In this document: positions 35,475 to 45,634 of the stretch, one piece after another | How the letters are laid out: each line of letters starts with the position of its first letter | Position numbering within the stretch: the stretch's first letter is position 1 | NCBI RefSeq assembly: GCF_030690725.1 | Contig: NZ_JAUYGD010000029.1 | Location: 1-64,000, forward strand | From: Pseudomonas sp. | GTDB lineage: Bacteria; Pseudomonadota; Gammaproteobacteria; Pseudomonadales; Pseudomonadaceae | Length of the DNA stretch: 64,000 nucleotides | Direction: 5' to 3' | Translations under genes and position numbers: made by a program | The notes under the pieces: generated by a model | Database searches by the model: none | What the model saw: the letters and a program-made list of their open reading frames with translations, nothing else | Told to the model about the DNA's origin: nothing

Positions 35475-36662
35475 CTACAAAATATCGCCCGGCACGCGCA
35501 CCCAACCTTCCATCAAGATTCGCGCGCTGCGACTCATGATCGCCTTGGTCACCGTCCACTGGCCATCAACCAGCGCCGCCTGCGCACCAACGCGTAACGT
35601 GCCGGATGGATGGCCAAAACGCACCGCTTCGCGCGCGCTGCCGCCGGCCGCCAGATTGACCAAGGTGCCGGGAATCGCCGCTGCCGTGCCGATGGCGACT
35701 GCGCAAGTGCCCATCATCGCGTGGTGCAGCTTGCCCATGGACAGCGCGCGCACCAGCAGATCGACTTCAGCGGCCTGCACCATTTTACCGCTGGATGAAA
35801 CGTAATCCTTGGGTTTGGCGACAAAGGCGATTTTCGGCGTGTGCTGGCGGGTGGCCGCCTCTTCCGACTTCTTGATCAAGCCCATGCGCAAGGCGCCGGC
35901 CACGCGAATTTTCTCGAAACGCGCCAACTGCTCAGGGTCACCGTTGATCTGCTCGCGCAGCTCAGTGCCGCTGTAGCCAATGTCTTCGGCATTGACGAAT
36001 ACGGTCGGAATACCGGCAGTGATCATGGTCGCCTTGAAAGTACCGACACCTGGCACCACCAAGTCATCAACCAGATTACCCGTGGGAAACATCGAACCAC
36101 CCTCTTCGCCGTCATCGGACGGATCGAGGAACTCCAGCACGATTTCGGCCGCCGGAAAGGTCACCCCATCCAGCTCGAAGTCGCCGATTTCCTGTACCTG
36201 GCCATTGCTGACCGGCACATGGGCGATGATGGTTTTCTGGATATTCGCCTGCCAGATCCGCACCACGCACACGCCGTTCTCCGGGATACGCGCGGGGTCA
36301 AGCAAACCGGCATGAATGGCAAAGGCTCCGGCACCGGTGGACAGGTTGCCGCAGTTGCCGCTCCAGTCGACAAAGGCCTTGTCGATAGAGACCTGGCCAT
36401 AGAGGTAGTCAACGTCGTGATCCGCCTGACTGCTCTTGGATAGAATCACGCACTTGGAGGTCGAGGACGTTGCGCCGCCCATGCCGTCGATCTGCGCGGC
36501 ATAGGGATCTGGGCTGCCGATAACCCGCATAAACAGCGTGTCGCGCGCAGCGCCCGGCACCTGGCAGCTTGGCGGCAGGTCCTGCAGGCGGAAGAACACG
36601 CCCTTGCTGGTGCCGCCACGCATATAGGTGGCGGCAATCTTGATCTGGGCTGGATAAGCCAT
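35475..36662 (-). CDS. prpF: 2-methylaconitate cis-trans isomerase
   Basis: PrpF (395 aa) isomerises the AcnD product so that aconitase can finish the 2-methylcitrate cycle of propionate breakdown. The diaminopimelate-epimerase-like fold is signalled by YMRGGTSKGVFF at the N terminus, GMGGATSSTSKCVIL and WSGNCGNLSTGAGAFA (catalytic-site Cys/Lys region). It is the last gene of the minus-strand unit prpB-prpC-acnD-prpF. No prpD follows it: ppsR lies directly beyond the terminator. Confidence 0.95.
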   Translation of the reverse strand: MAYPAQIKIAATYMRGGTSKGVFFRLQDLPPSCQVPGAARDTLFMRVIGSPDPYAAQIDGMGGATSSTSKCVILSKSSQADHDVDYLYGQVSIDKAFVDWSGNCGNLSTGAGAFAIHAGLLDPARIPENGVCVVRIWQANIQKTIIAHVPVSNGQVQEIGDFELDGVTFPAAEIVLEFLDPSDDGEEGGSMFPTGNLVDDLVVPGVGTFKATMITAGIPTVFVNAEDIGYSGTELREQINGDPEQLARFEKIRVAGALRMGLIKKSEEAATRQHTPKIAFVAKPKDYVSSSGKMVQAAEVDLLVRALSMGKLHHAMMGTCAVAIGTAAAIPGTLVNLAAGGSAREAVRFGHPSGTLRVGAQAALVDGQWTVTKAIMSRSARILMEGWVRVPGDIL

Positions 36663-36709
36663 AACGCGCTCCTGAAAAAAGACCGGGGCGTTGCCGCCCC
36701 GGTGGTGGA

Positions 36710-39328
36710 TCAGCCCTGGGTCGACTCGAGGAAGTCCTGGGCGAAACGCTGCAGCACGCCACCGGCCTTGTACACATGCACTTCGGCCGCAGTGTCCAGA
36801 CGGCAGATCACCGGCACTTTGACCACATCACCATTGCGGCGATTGACCACCAGGGTCAGCTCGCAGCGTGGCGACACATCGCCCTGAATGTCGTAAGTCT
36901 CAGTGCCGTCGAGGCCGAGGGTCAGGCGGGTAGTACCCGGTTTGAACTCGACCGGCAGCACGCCCATGCCAACCAGGTTGGTGCGGTGAATACGCTCGAA
37001 CCCTTCGGCAACGATCACCTCCACACCCGCCAAACGCACGCCCTTGGCCGCCCAGTCACGCGAGCTGCCCTGACCGTAGTCAGCACCGGCAACGATGATC
37101 AGGTTCTGCTTGCGGTTCATGTAGGTTTCGATTGCTTCCCACATGCGCATGACCTTGCCTTCCGGCTCGACGCGCGCCAGCGAACCCTTCTTCACCGCAC
37201 CGTCAACAACGGCCATTTCATTGACCAGCTCTTTGTTGGCGAACGTCGCACGCTGCGCCGTCAGGTGGTCGCCACGGTGGGTGGCGTAGGAGTTGAAGTC
37301 CTCTTCCGGCAGGCCCATCTTGTGCAGGTATTCACCGGCGGCCGAGTTCATCTGGATCGCGTTGGACGGCGACAGGTGGTCGGTGGTGATGTTGTCCGGC
37401 AGGATCGCCAGCGGCAGCATGCCCTTGAGCGTGCGCTCACCGGCCAGCGCGCCTTCCCAGTACGGCGGGCGACGGATATAGGTGCTCATCGGGCGCCAGT
37501 CGTACAGCGGGCTTTCGGCTTCCTCAATAGTGCCCAGATCAAACATCGGGATGTAGATCTGCTTGAACTGTTCCGGCTTCACCGAGGCGGCAACGATAGC
37601 GTCGATTTCCTCGTCGCTCGGCCACAGGTCCTTCAGGGTGATCGGGTTACCGTTCTTGTCAGTACCGAGCACGTCCTGCTCGATATCAAAGCGCACGGTA
37701 CCGGCGATGGCGTAGGCCACCACCAGCGGCGGCGAGGCCAGGAAGGCCTGCTTGGCGTAGGGGTGGATACGGCCGTCGAAGTTACGGTTGCCGGACAGTA
37801 CCGCAGTGGCATACAGATCGCGGTCGATGATTTCCTGCTGGATCAGCGGATCCAGCGCACCGGACATGCCGTTACAGGTGGTGCAGGCGTAGCCGACGAT
37901 GCCGAAGCCGAGCTTTTCCAGCTCCGACAGCAGACCGGCATCTTCCAGGTACAGCTTGGCGACCTTGGAGCCCGGGGCGAAAGAGGTCTTGACCCACGGT
38001 TTGCGCAGCAGCCCCAGCTCGTTGGCCTTTTTCGCCAGCAGCCCGGCTGCCACCACGTTGCGCGGGTTGGACGTGTTGGTGCAGCTGGTGATGGCGGCGA
38101 TGATCACCGCGCCATCGGGCATCAGGCCCTCGGCTTCCTCGACCTTGCCGGATTGCAGCTTGGCTTCGTCGGAGATACCTCGCTCGGCCAGCGCCGAAGT
38201 CGGCAGGCGGCGGTGCGGGTTGGACGGGCCAGCCATATTGCGCACTACTGTGCTCAGATCGAATTCGAGCACGCGCTCGTACTCGGCGGTCACCAGCGCA
38301 TCGGCCCACAGACCGGTGGTCTTGGCGTAGTTCTCTACCAGCTCGATCTGCTCCGGCTCACGACCGGTGAGCTTGAGGTAATCGATGGTTTGCTGGTCGA
38401 TGTAGAACATCGAGGCAGTGGCGCCGTATTCCGGGCACATGTTGGAAATGGTCGCGCGGTCGCCGATTGACAGGCTATCCGCACCCGCGCCGAAGAACTC
38501 GACCCAGGCACCGACCACGCGTTCCTTGCGCAAGAATTCGGTGATGGCCAGGACGATATCGGTGGCGGTAATGCCAGGCTGGCGCTTGCCAGTGAGCCGC
38601 ACGCCGACGATGTCGGGCAGGCGCATCATCGACGGCAGGCCGAGCATCACGGTTTCCGCTTCCAGGCCGCCGACGCCAATGGCGATCACGCCCAGGGCAT
38701 CGACGTGCGGGGTGTGCGAGTCGGTGCCCACGCAGGTGTCCGGGAAGGCTATGCCGTCGCGCGACTGGATCACCGGGCTCATTTTCTCCAGGTTGATCTG
38801 GTGCATGATGCCGTTACCGGCCGGGATCACGTCGACGTTCTTGAACGCGGTCTTGGTCCACTCGATAAAGTGGAAACGGTCCTCGTTGCGACGGTCTTCG
38901 ATGGCGCGGTTCTTGGCAAAGGCATCCGGGTCGAAGCCCGGCGCTTCCACGGCCAGGGAGTGGTCGACAATCAGCTGGGTCGGCACTACCGGGTTGACCT
39001 TGGACGGATCACCACCCTTCTCGGCGATGGCATCACGCAGGCCGGCCAGATCGACCAGTGCGGTCTGCCCGAGGATGTCGTGGCAGACCACGCGAGCCGG
39101 GTACCAAGGAAAATCCAGGTCCTGCTTGCGCTCGATCAACTGCTTGAGTGAATCGGTCAGCGCGGCTGGCTCACAGCGGCGCACCAGCTGCTCAGCCAGC
39201 ACGCGGGATACGTAGGGCAACTTGGCGTAGGCGCCAGGGGCGATGGCATCGACCGCCTCGCGGGTGTCGAAGTAGTCCAGCGCCGTGCCGGGTAGAGACT
39301 TGCGGTACTGAGTATTCATGCTGTTCAT
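36710..39328 (-). CDS. acnD: Fe/S-dependent 2-methylisocitrate dehydratase AcnD
   Basis: AcnD (872 aa) is an AcnA-type [4Fe-4S] dehydratase that acts on 2-methylcitrate in place of PrpD and needs PrpF. Cluster cysteines are in TSCTNTSNPRN and ACTTCNGMSG; substrate-site blocks SRDWAAKGVRLAG and VGTDSHTPHVDALG are kept. The ATG at 39328 lies 2 bp after the prpC stop with AAGGA in range; MNTQYRKS three codons later (39319) matches the usual family start. It is translationally linked to prpC. Confidence 0.95.
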   Translation of the reverse strand: MNSMNTQYRKSLPGTALDYFDTREAVDAIAPGAYAKLPYVSRVLAEQLVRRCEPAALTDSLKQLIERKQDLDFPWYPARVVCHDILGQTALVDLAGLRDAIAEKGGDPSKVNPVVPTQLIVDHSLAVEAPGFDPDAFAKNRAIEDRRNEDRFHFIEWTKTAFKNVDVIPAGNGIMHQINLEKMSPVIQSRDGIAFPDTCVGTDSHTPHVDALGVIAIGVGGLEAETVMLGLPSMMRLPDIVGVRLTGKRQPGITATDIVLAITEFLRKERVVGAWVEFFGAGADSLSIGDRATISNMCPEYGATASMFYIDQQTIDYLKLTGREPEQIELVENYAKTTGLWADALVTAEYERVLEFDLSTVVRNMAGPSNPHRRLPTSALAERGISDEAKLQSGKVEEAEGLMPDGAVIIAAITSCTNTSNPRNVVAAGLLAKKANELGLLRKPWVKTSFAPGSKVAKLYLEDAGLLSELEKLGFGIVGYACTTCNGMSGALDPLIQQEIIDRDLYATAVLSGNRNFDGRIHPYAKQAFLASPPLVVAYAIAGTVRFDIEQDVLGTDKNGNPITLKDLWPSDEEIDAIVAASVKPEQFKQIYIPMFDLGTIEEAESPLYDWRPMSTYIRRPPYWEGALAGERTLKGMLPLAILPDNITTDHLSPSNAIQMNSAAGEYLHKMGLPEEDFNSYATHRGDHLTAQRATFANKELVNEMAVVDGAVKKGSLARVEPEGKVMRMWEAIETYMNRKQNLIIVAGADYGQGSSRDWAAKGVRLAGVEVIVAEGFERIHRTNLVGMGVLPVEFKPGTTRLTLGLDGTETYDIQGDVSPRCELTLVVNRRNGDVVKVPVICRLDTAAEVHVYKAGGVLQRFAQDFLESTQG

Positions 39329-39330
39329 GG

Positions 39331-40491
39331 TTACGGGCGATCCTTGAGCGGCACAAACTTCAGGTCTTCAGGGCCTGTGTAGTTGGCGCTCGGACGGATG
39401 ATCTTGCCGTCGATGCGTTGTTCAATCACATGGCTGGACCAGCCCGAGGTGCGCGCAATCACAAACAGCGGGGTGAACATGGCGGTGGGCACGCCCATCA
39501 TGTGGTAGCTGACGGCGCTGAACCAATCGAGGTTGGGGAACATTTTCTTGATTTCCCACATGGTCGATTCCAAGCGTTCGGCAATGTCGTACATCTTCAT
39601 ATTGCCCTGCTCTACCGACAGCTCGCGGGCCACATCCTTGATCACCTTGTTACGCGGATCGCTCACGGTGTAGACCGGGTGACCGAAGCCGATTACCACT
39701 TCCTTCTTCTCGACGCGCGCGCGGATATCGGCCTCGGCTTCATCGGCATTGTCGTAGCGCTTCTGAATCTCGAAGGCCACTTCGTTGGCGCCGCCGTGCT
39801 TCGGGCCACGCAGCGCGCCGATGCCACCGGCGATGCAGCTGTACATATCCGAACCGGTGCCGGCGATCACCCGCGAGGTGAAGGTGGAGGCATTAAATTC
39901 GTGCTCGGCGTACAGGTTGAGCGAGGTATGCATGGCGCGCACCCAGGACTCGCGCGGCTTCTCACCGTGCAGCAGGTGGAGGAAGTGACCACCAATCGAA
40001 TCGTCGTCGGTTTCCACCTCGATGCGCTTGCCGTTATGGCTGAAGTGATACCAGTAGAGCAACGCGGAACCCAGCGAAGCCATCAGCTTGTCGGCGATGT
40101 CACGGGCGCCCGGATGGTTGTGGTCGTCCTTCTCCGGCGACACGCAGCCCAGCACGGATACGGCGGTGCGCATCACATCCATCGGGTGGGCGGACGGCGG
40201 CAGTTGTTCGAGCGAGACCTTCAGCGCCGCCGGCAACCCACGCAGCGCCTTGAGTTTGGCCTTGTAACCGGCCAGTTCGGCCACATTGGGCAGCTTGCCG
40301 TGCACCAGCAGGTGAGCGATTTCTTCGAAGTCGCAGCGGTTGGCAAAATCCAGCACGTCATAGCCGCGGTAGTGCAGGTCGTTGCCAGTACGGCCGACCG
40401 TGCACAGCGCGGTATTACCGGCGGCTGTGCCGCTCAGGGCTACGGATTTTTTCGGCTTGAAGCCTGGGGTGGTTTCTGGGGTCGCACTCAT
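39331..40491 (-). CDS. prpC: 2-methylcitrate synthase
   Basis: PrpC (386 aa) condenses propionyl-CoA with oxaloacetate to 2-methylcitrate. It is a citrate-synthase-fold enzyme; the catalytic histidines lie in [12 protein letters not shown] and IGFGHPVYT, and the N-terminal [22 protein letters not shown] block is typical of PrpC. It lies between prpB (68-bp gap) and acnD (2-bp gap). Propionyl-CoA from fatty-acid or amino-acid breakdown is the expected substrate. Confidence 0.96.
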   Translation of the reverse strand: MSATPETTPGFKPKKSVALSGTAAGNTALCTVGRTGNDLHYRGYDVLDFANRCDFEEIAHLLVHGKLPNVAELAGYKAKLKALRGLPAALKVSLEQLPPSAHPMDVMRTAVSVLGCVSPEKDDHNHPGARDIADKLMASLGSALLYWYHFSHNGKRIEVETDDDSIGGHFLHLLHGEKPRESWVRAMHTSLNLYAEHEFNASTFTSRVIAGTGSDMYSCIAGGIGALRGPKHGGANEVAFEIQKRYDNADEAEADIRARVEKKEVVIGFGHPVYTVSDPRNKVIKDVARELSVEQGNMKMYDIAERLESTMWEIKKMFPNLDWFSAVSYHMMGVPTAMFTPLFVIARTSGWSSHVIEQRIDGKIIRPSANYTGPEDLKFVPLKDRP

Positions 40492-40559
40492 CGCTTGTCT
40501 CTCCTCATCCGATCCGGTCGGTCGTTCTTTTAAGCAGGCGGCTAAAACCTGGGTTCCGG

Positions 40560-41444
40560 TTATTTTTTCGCGGCAAACAGCGCGTCGAGGCTCTGCTCGA
40601 AGGCGTGGTAATTGATGCGCTCGTACAGCTCCATGCGGGTTTGCATGGTGTCGACCACATTCTTCTGCGTACCGTCGCGGCGTACCGCCATATAGACGTT
40701 TTCGGCCGCCTTGTTCATCGCACGGAAGGCCGACAGCGGGTACAACACCAGGCCGACATCTACCGCAGCCAGCTCTTCGGTGGTGTACAGCGGCGTGGCA
40801 CCGAATTCGGTGATATTGGCCAGAATTGGCGCTTTCACTCGGTCGGCGAAGGTCTTGTACATCGCCAATTCGGTGATAGCTTCCGGGAAGATCATGTCGG
40901 CACCGGCCTCGACACAGGCCGCCGCGCGGTCCAGCGCCGAGTTCAGGCCTTCAACCGCCAGGGCATCGGTACGCGCCATGATCACAAAGCTGTCATCGGT
41001 ACGCGCATCGACGGCCGCTTTGATGCGGTCAACCATCTCCTGCTGAGTGACGATCTCCTTATTAGGGCGATGACCGCAGCGCTTGGCACCAACCTGATCT
41101 TCGATATGAATCGCCGCCGCACCAAACTTGATCATCGACTTGACGGTGCGCGCCACGTTAAACGCCGAGGCGCCGAAACCGGTGTCGACATCCACCAGCA
41201 ACGGCAGGTCGCAGACGTCGGTGATGCGGCGTACGTCGGTGAGTACATCGTCCAGCCCGGTGATGCCCAGGTCCGGCAAGCCGAGCGAACCCGCCGCCAC
41301 GCCGCCACCGGACAGGTAGATCGCCTTGAAACCGGCGCGTTTGGCCAGCAATGCATGGTTGGCGTTGATCGCACCAATGACTTGCAGCGGATGCTCTTCA
41401 GCAACGGCATCGCGGAAACGCTGGCCTGGACTCTTCAAGCTCAT
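40560..41444 (-). CDS. prpB: 2-methylisocitrate lyase
   Basis: PrpB (294 aa) splits 2-methylisocitrate into pyruvate and succinate. It is an isocitrate-lyase-superfamily barrel: LVDVDTGFG carries Mg-binding aspartates, KRCGH is the signature loop, and [12 protein letters not shown] follows. Its start overlaps the stop of the GntR gene by 4 bp, so regulator and enzyme genes form one transcript. Confidence 0.96.
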   Translation of the reverse strand: MSLKSPGQRFRDAVAEEHPLQVIGAINANHALLAKRAGFKAIYLSGGGVAAGSLGLPDLGITGLDDVLTDVRRITDVCDLPLLVDVDTGFGASAFNVARTVKSMIKFGAAAIHIEDQVGAKRCGHRPNKEIVTQQEMVDRIKAAVDARTDDSFVIMARTDALAVEGLNSALDRAAACVEAGADMIFPEAITELAMYKTFADRVKAPILANITEFGATPLYTTEELAAVDVGLVLYPLSAFRAMNKAAENVYMAVRRDGTQKNVVDTMQTRMELYERINYHAFEQSLDALFAAKK

Positions 41445-42196
41445 GACTCACCTCGGGTTTTGGCTGTCTTGGGATGCGCGCCCTGCCCCATGCTCATGGC
41501 GCTGGCGGCACTCATGGAATAGTGGCGCTCGATATTGCGTTTGGAGGCGCCGATATGCCGGCGCATCAGCAACTCGGCCAGCTCGCCATCACGGTCGGCA
41601 ATGGCATCGAGAATGCGGTGGTGTTCGGCGAACGCCTGGTGCGGTCGATTGGGCGTAGCGGAGAACTGCAGGCGATACATACGCACCAACTGGTAAAGCT
41701 CGCCACAGAGCATCTGGGTCAGGGTCTTGTTGCCGCTGCCCTGAATGATCCGGTAGTGAAAGTCGAAGTCGCCTTCCTGCTGGTAGTAGCCAACACCGGC
41801 CTTGAAGGCGGCGTCCTGCTCATGCAGGTCGAGCACCGCACGCAGCTCATCGATTTCCGCCTGGGTCATGCGCTCGGCAGCCAGGCGACAGGCCATACCT
41901 TCCAGCGACTCACGAATCTCATAGAGTTCGATCAGCTCGGCATGGCTGAGCGACACCACCCGCGCGCCGATATGCGGCACCCGCACCAGCAGACGCTGAC
42001 CTTCCAGGCGGTGAATCGCCTCGCGCAGCGGGCCACGGCTAATGCCGTAGGTGCGCGCCAGTTCAGGCTCGGAAATCTTGCTACCCGGGGCAATCTCGCC
42101 CTTGACGATAGCTGCCTGAATACGCCGAAAAACCTGTTCAGACAGGGTTTCCGAGTCTTCCTGACTGGACTCGAGCGACTCAATTACATCAAGCAT
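41441..42196 (-). CDS. GntR-family regulator of the prp genes
   Basis: The 251-aa FadR-type regulator has an N-terminal winged helix-turn-helix ([23 protein letters not shown], then [19 protein letters not shown]) and a C-terminal helical FCD ligand domain with metal-binding His residues ([25 protein letters not shown]). The start at MLDVIESLE is chosen because a TTGTCGACA operator-like site abuts it and homologues begin there; the 25 codons upstream are open but unlikely. It is first in the prp operon and probably represses it until 2-methylcitrate is present. Confidence 0.9.
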   Translation of the reverse strand: MLDVIESLESSQEDSETLSEQVFRRIQAAIVKGEIAPGSKISEPELARTYGISRGPLREAIHRLEGQRLLVRVPHIGARVVSLSHAELIELYEIRESLEGMACRLAAERMTQAEIDELRAVLDLHEQDAAFKAGVGYYQQEGDFDFHYRIIQGSGNKTLTQMLCGELYQLVRMYRLQFSATPNRPHQAFAEHHRILDAIADRDGELAELLMRRHIGASKRNIERHYSMSAASAMSMGQGAHPKTAKTRGES

Positions 42197-42197
42197 A

Positions 42198-42281
42198 TTG
42201 TCGACACTGCATAGATTAAGTGCCTGAAAATTACGCCTGCACGAGATAACTGTCAAACAAACCGCAAACATTGTTGACAGT
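42198..42281. promoter_or_regulatory. Three TTGT(C/T)GACA-like operator half-sites
   Basis: TTGTCGACACT (42198-42208), TTGTTGACAGT (42271-42281) and the inverted ACTGTCAAACAA (42249-42260) share one core. The last two also nest CCGCAAAC/GTTTGCGG. They lie between the GntR gene and the divergent retropepsin gene, so they are candidates for autoregulation. The rest of the 302-bp gap holds a TAGAAT -10 candidate near 42367 and nothing else that I see. Confidence 0.5.
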
Positions 42282-42498
42282 TTGCGGCACTACTTTAGTC
42301 GCCTGCAGCCGCGACCTTACTTGCATAAACGCCTATAAGCGCCTGTCACGACTGAAAAAGTCCATGGTAGAATGCCGCCCGCTCAAGGCTTGCAGTGGAA
42401 TTTATGACTGCCTGCTAGACTCCAAGCCCAGGTGCGCCAACTGCAACACGCGCAACCGGCATCTGCTCGACCCATCATCAACACCATATTCAGGACTT

Positions 42499-43047
42499 AT
42501 GACACTAAAGCCCTCCATCGCGCTGCTATGCCTGCTACTTGCTCCCGGCCTGAGTTTCGCCGCGGAGAAGACAGTCTATGGGCTTAATGAATACGTCCGC
42601 CTATTCGACCTCGACCTGAAACTTGCCGCCAAGCTCGACACCGGCGCCAAGACCGCATCGCTCAGCGCTCGCGATATCAAGCGCTTCAAGCGCGATGGCG
42701 AAACCTGGGTACGCTTTTATTTGGCCATCGACGAGGCGCACAGCAGCCCCATCGAACGCCCGCTGGCGCGCATCAGCAAGATCAAACGGCGCGCGGGCGA
42801 CTATGATCCAGAAGAAGAAAAAACCTATACCGCACGCCCCGTGATCGAAATGGATATCTGCATGGGCAAGGCCCTGCGCACAATTGAAGTGAACTTGACC
42901 GACCGCAGTGCTTTCCAATACCCGTTGTTGATAGGCTCCGAAGCACTTAAACACTTTTCGGCCTTGGTCGACCCGAGTCTTAAATACGCAGCAGGCAAGC
43001 CTGCTTGTGCCCCTGACGCAAACCTTGGCGCCGCCCTTGATGAGTAA
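42499..43047 (+). CDS. Exported retropepsin-like protease (pfam05618 type)
   Basis: The 182-aa protein belongs to the family once named ATP-dependent zinc protease, now seen as retropepsin-like aspartic proteases. The active-site motif is KLDTGAKTASLSA (Asp47-Thr-Gly). The N terminus (MTLKPSIALLCLLLAPGLSFAA) is a Sec signal peptide, so it acts in the periplasm, unlike cytoplasmic RimB. It is the first of three tightly spaced genes (5-bp gap to the next). The ATG at 42499 is used as it places the signal peptide at the N terminus. Confidence 0.85.
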   Translation: MTLKPSIALLCLLLAPGLSFAAEKTVYGLNEYVRLFDLDLKLAAKLDTGAKTASLSARDIKRFKRDGETWVRFYLAIDEAHSSPIERPLARISKIKRRAGDYDPEEEKTYTARPVIEMDICMGKALRTIEVNLTDRSAFQYPLLIGSEALKHFSALVDPSLKYAAGKPACAPDANLGAALDE

Positions 43048-43052
43048 ATCCC

Positions 43053-44579
43053 ATGCGCTCTCTTAACCTCCATCTGAAAGTCCTGGTCATACTCCTGGTG
43101 AGTTTGGGCATTCTGATTACGGCTTATCAGATTTTCATCCTCGGCATTCCGATGACCGAAGACGAGACTGATGATCTGTGGAACATCGACGCCAAAGTCG
43201 AGTTCCAGGCCAATCCACGCGAGCCGGTCAAGCTGCAGATGTTCGTGCCGCCGCTGGCCCAGGACTACGTCAGCCTGAATGAGAGCTTTATCTCGAATAA
43301 CTACGGCGTGAGCATCAACCGCGCCGACGGCAACCGCAAAGTCACCTGGTCGGCACGTCGCGCCAGTGGCAAGCAGACCCTCTACTACCGCCTGGTACTG
43401 ACCAAGCGTTACAGCGGTGAACAAGCCAAGCCCAAAGGGCCGATTTTCCGCGACAGCATCCCGGTCGAAGGCCCCGAGAAGATTGCCGCCGAAGCCCTGC
43501 TCGCGCCGATTCGTCAGCATTCGGCGGACGTCGAAACCTTTATCAGTGAGACCATCAAGCGCGTCAACAACAGCAATGACGACAACGTCAAACTGCTGCT
43601 AGCCGGCGATGCCTCAACGCCAAACAAAGCCAAAGCCATCGAGCTGCTGCTGTCCATCGCCCACGTACCGATGGAGCGCGTGCACACCATTCGCCTGGCG
43701 GCCGATATCCAGCAAAGCCCAGAACTCTGGCTGCGCAGTTTCAACGGTGAGAAATGGCTGTACTTCAACCCGGAAAGCGGCGAGCAAGGCATGCCAGTTG
43801 ATCGCCTGGTCTGGTGGATCGGTGATGACAGCCTGATCACACTGGAAGGCGGCAAGCAGGCGCAAGTCAGCTTCAGCCTGAACAACAGCGAAATGAACGC
43901 CATTCGCCTGGCCAAGCTGACCGACGAAAACACCGACGCCGACTTCCTCGAATACAGCCTGTATGGCCTGCCGCTGCAGACTCAGCAGACCTTTATGATC
44001 ATGGTGATGATCCCGATTGGCGTATTGGTGATCCTGATCCTACGTAACCTCGGCGGTTTGCAGACCCTCGGCACCTTCACTCCGGTACTGATCGCCCTGG
44101 CCTTCCGTGAAACCCAGCTGGGCTTCGGCATTATCCTGTTTACCGTGATCACGGCCCTGGGCCTGTCGCTACGTTCCTACCTCGAACACCTGAAGCTACA
44201 GATGCTGCCAAGGCTATCGGTGGTGCTGACCTTCGTCGTGGTACTGATCGCCGTCATCAGCCTGTTCAGTCACAAGCTCGGCCTTGAGCGTGGCCTGTCG
44301 GTGGCACTGTTCCCGATGGTGATTCTGACCATGACCATCGAACGCCTGTCGATCACCTGGGAAGAGCGCGGCGGTGGCCATGCCTTTAAAGTGGCTATAG
44401 GCACCCTGTTCGCTGCCACCCTGGCGCACCTGCTGATGAGCGTGCCGGAGCTGAACTACTTCATCTTCACCTTCCCGGCCGTGCTGATGATTCTGGTTGG
44501 CTTTATGCTGGCGATGGGTCGCTACCGTGGCTACCGCCTGACCGAACTGTTCCGCTTCAAAGCCTTCCTCAAGGACTAA
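43053..44579 (+). CDS. Inactive transglutaminase fused to 7 transmembrane helices
   Basis: The 508-aa protein has one N-terminal membrane helix (residues ~8-30) and a periplasmic region of ~280 residues that corresponds to the transglutaminase-like domain. No Cys is present there, so it cannot be a working transglutaminase. A block of seven C-terminal helices starts at MIMVMIPIGVLVILILR. This matches the described 7TM-transglutaminase family. It follows the protease gene and precedes the ATP-grasp gene by 4 bp. It may present substrate or sense peptides across the membrane. Confidence 0.88.
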   Translation: MRSLNLHLKVLVILLVSLGILITAYQIFILGIPMTEDETDDLWNIDAKVEFQANPREPVKLQMFVPPLAQDYVSLNESFISNNYGVSINRADGNRKVTWSARRASGKQTLYYRLVLTKRYSGEQAKPKGPIFRDSIPVEGPEKIAAEALLAPIRQHSADVETFISETIKRVNNSNDDNVKLLLAGDASTPNKAKAIELLLSIAHVPMERVHTIRLAADIQQSPELWLRSFNGEKWLYFNPESGEQGMPVDRLVWWIGDDSLITLEGGKQAQVSFSLNNSEMNAIRLAKLTDENTDADFLEYSLYGLPLQTQQTFMIMVMIPIGVLVILILRNLGGLQTLGTFTPVLIALAFRETQLGFGIILFTVITALGLSLRSYLEHLKLQMLPRLSVVLTFVVVLIAVISLFSHKLGLERGLSVALFPMVILTMTIERLSITWEERGGGHAFKVAIGTLFAATLAHLLMSVPELNYFIFTFPAVLMILVGFMLAMGRYRGYRLTELFRFKAFLKD

Positions 44580-44583
44580 TGCC

Positions 44584-45570
44584 ATGTTCGGTCTGATCAA
44601 GACGTGGAAAGCCCTGGAAGCCAAAGGCATCATGGGCATCAATCGGCGTAACGCGGACTACGTGCTGAAGTACAACAAACGGCACCTGTATCCGATTGTC
44701 GATGACAAGATCATCACCAAGATGCGCGCCATCGAGGCGGGTATCGATGTGCCGGAAATGTACGGCATCATCGATACCGAAAAAGGCATCGACAACCTGC
44801 GCGAAATCATTGGTGATCGCCCGGACTTCGTGGTCAAGCCGGCGCAGGGTGCCGGCGGTGACGGCATCCTGGTGATCGCGGATCGCTTCGAAGACAAGTA
44901 CAAGACCGTCTCGGGCAAGATCATCAGCCACGAGGAGATCGAGCATCAGATCTCCAGCATCCTCACGGGCCTCTACTCCCTGGGCGGCCACCGGGATCGC
45001 GCGCTGATCGAATACCGCGTCACCCCGGACCAGATCTTCAAAAGCATCAGCTACGAAGGCGTACCGGACATCCGCATTATTGTGCTGATGGGCTATCCGA
45101 TCATGGCCATGCTGCGCCTGCCAACTCGCCAGTCCGGCGGCAAAGCCAACCTGCACCAAGGCGCCATCGGTGTCGGCGTGGACCTGGCCACCGGCGTGAC
45201 CCTGCGCGGCACCTGGCTGAACAACAAGATCAGCAAGCACCCGGACACCACCAACGCGGTGGACGGTGTGCAACTGCCAAACTGGGACGGCTTTATGAAG
45301 CTCGCCGCCGGCTGCTACGAGCTGTGCGGTCTGGGCTATATCGGCGTGGACATGGTGCTGGACCAGGACAAAGGCCCGTTGATTCTCGAACTCAACGCCC
45401 GCCCCGGCCTGAATATCCAGATCGCCAACGACTGCGGTCTCACCCACCGCGCCCACGCCGTCGAAGCGCGCATCGCCGAACTGCAGAAAAAAGGCATAGT
45501 CGAAACCGCCGAAGAGCGCATGCGCTTCTCGCAAGAGCTGTTTGGTCACGTCTCGATTGCGCAGATCTGA
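44584..45570 (+). CDS. ATP-grasp ligase, alpha-L-glutamate ligase-like
   Basis: The 328-aa cytoplasmic ATP-grasp enzyme has a nucleotide-binding lysine block (DFVVKPAQGAGGDGILVI), RALIEYRVTPDQIF, and the Mg-binding Glu/Asn in LILELNARPGLNIQIAN. It is related to RimK-type ligases that add amino acids, and to sugar-transfer-associated ATP-grasp proteins. Its substrate is unknown. It closes the three-gene unit with the periplasmic protease and the 7TM protein, a conserved set in proteobacteria. A strong terminator follows. Confidence 0.88.
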   Translation: MFGLIKTWKALEAKGIMGINRRNADYVLKYNKRHLYPIVDDKIITKMRAIEAGIDVPEMYGIIDTEKGIDNLREIIGDRPDFVVKPAQGAGGDGILVIADRFEDKYKTVSGKIISHEEIEHQISSILTGLYSLGGHRDRALIEYRVTPDQIFKSISYEGVPDIRIIVLMGYPIMAMLRLPTRQSGGKANLHQGAIGVGVDLATGVTLRGTWLNNKISKHPDTTNAVDGVQLPNWDGFMKLAAGCYELCGLGYIGVDMVLDQDKGPLILELNARPGLNIQIANDCGLTHRAHAVEARIAELQKKGIVETAEERMRFSQELFGHVSIAQI

Positions 45571-45584
45571 TTGATCCTATGACT

Positions 45585-45614
45585 AAAAAATCCCGGACTT
45601 TTCCGGGATTTTTT
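45585..45614. terminator. Bidirectional terminator
   Basis: AAAAAATCCCGGA-cttt-TCCGGGATTTTTT between the convergent ligase and FilE-like genes. Confidence 0.92.
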
Positions 45615-45634
45615 ATAACTGCTTTATGGCGTCG

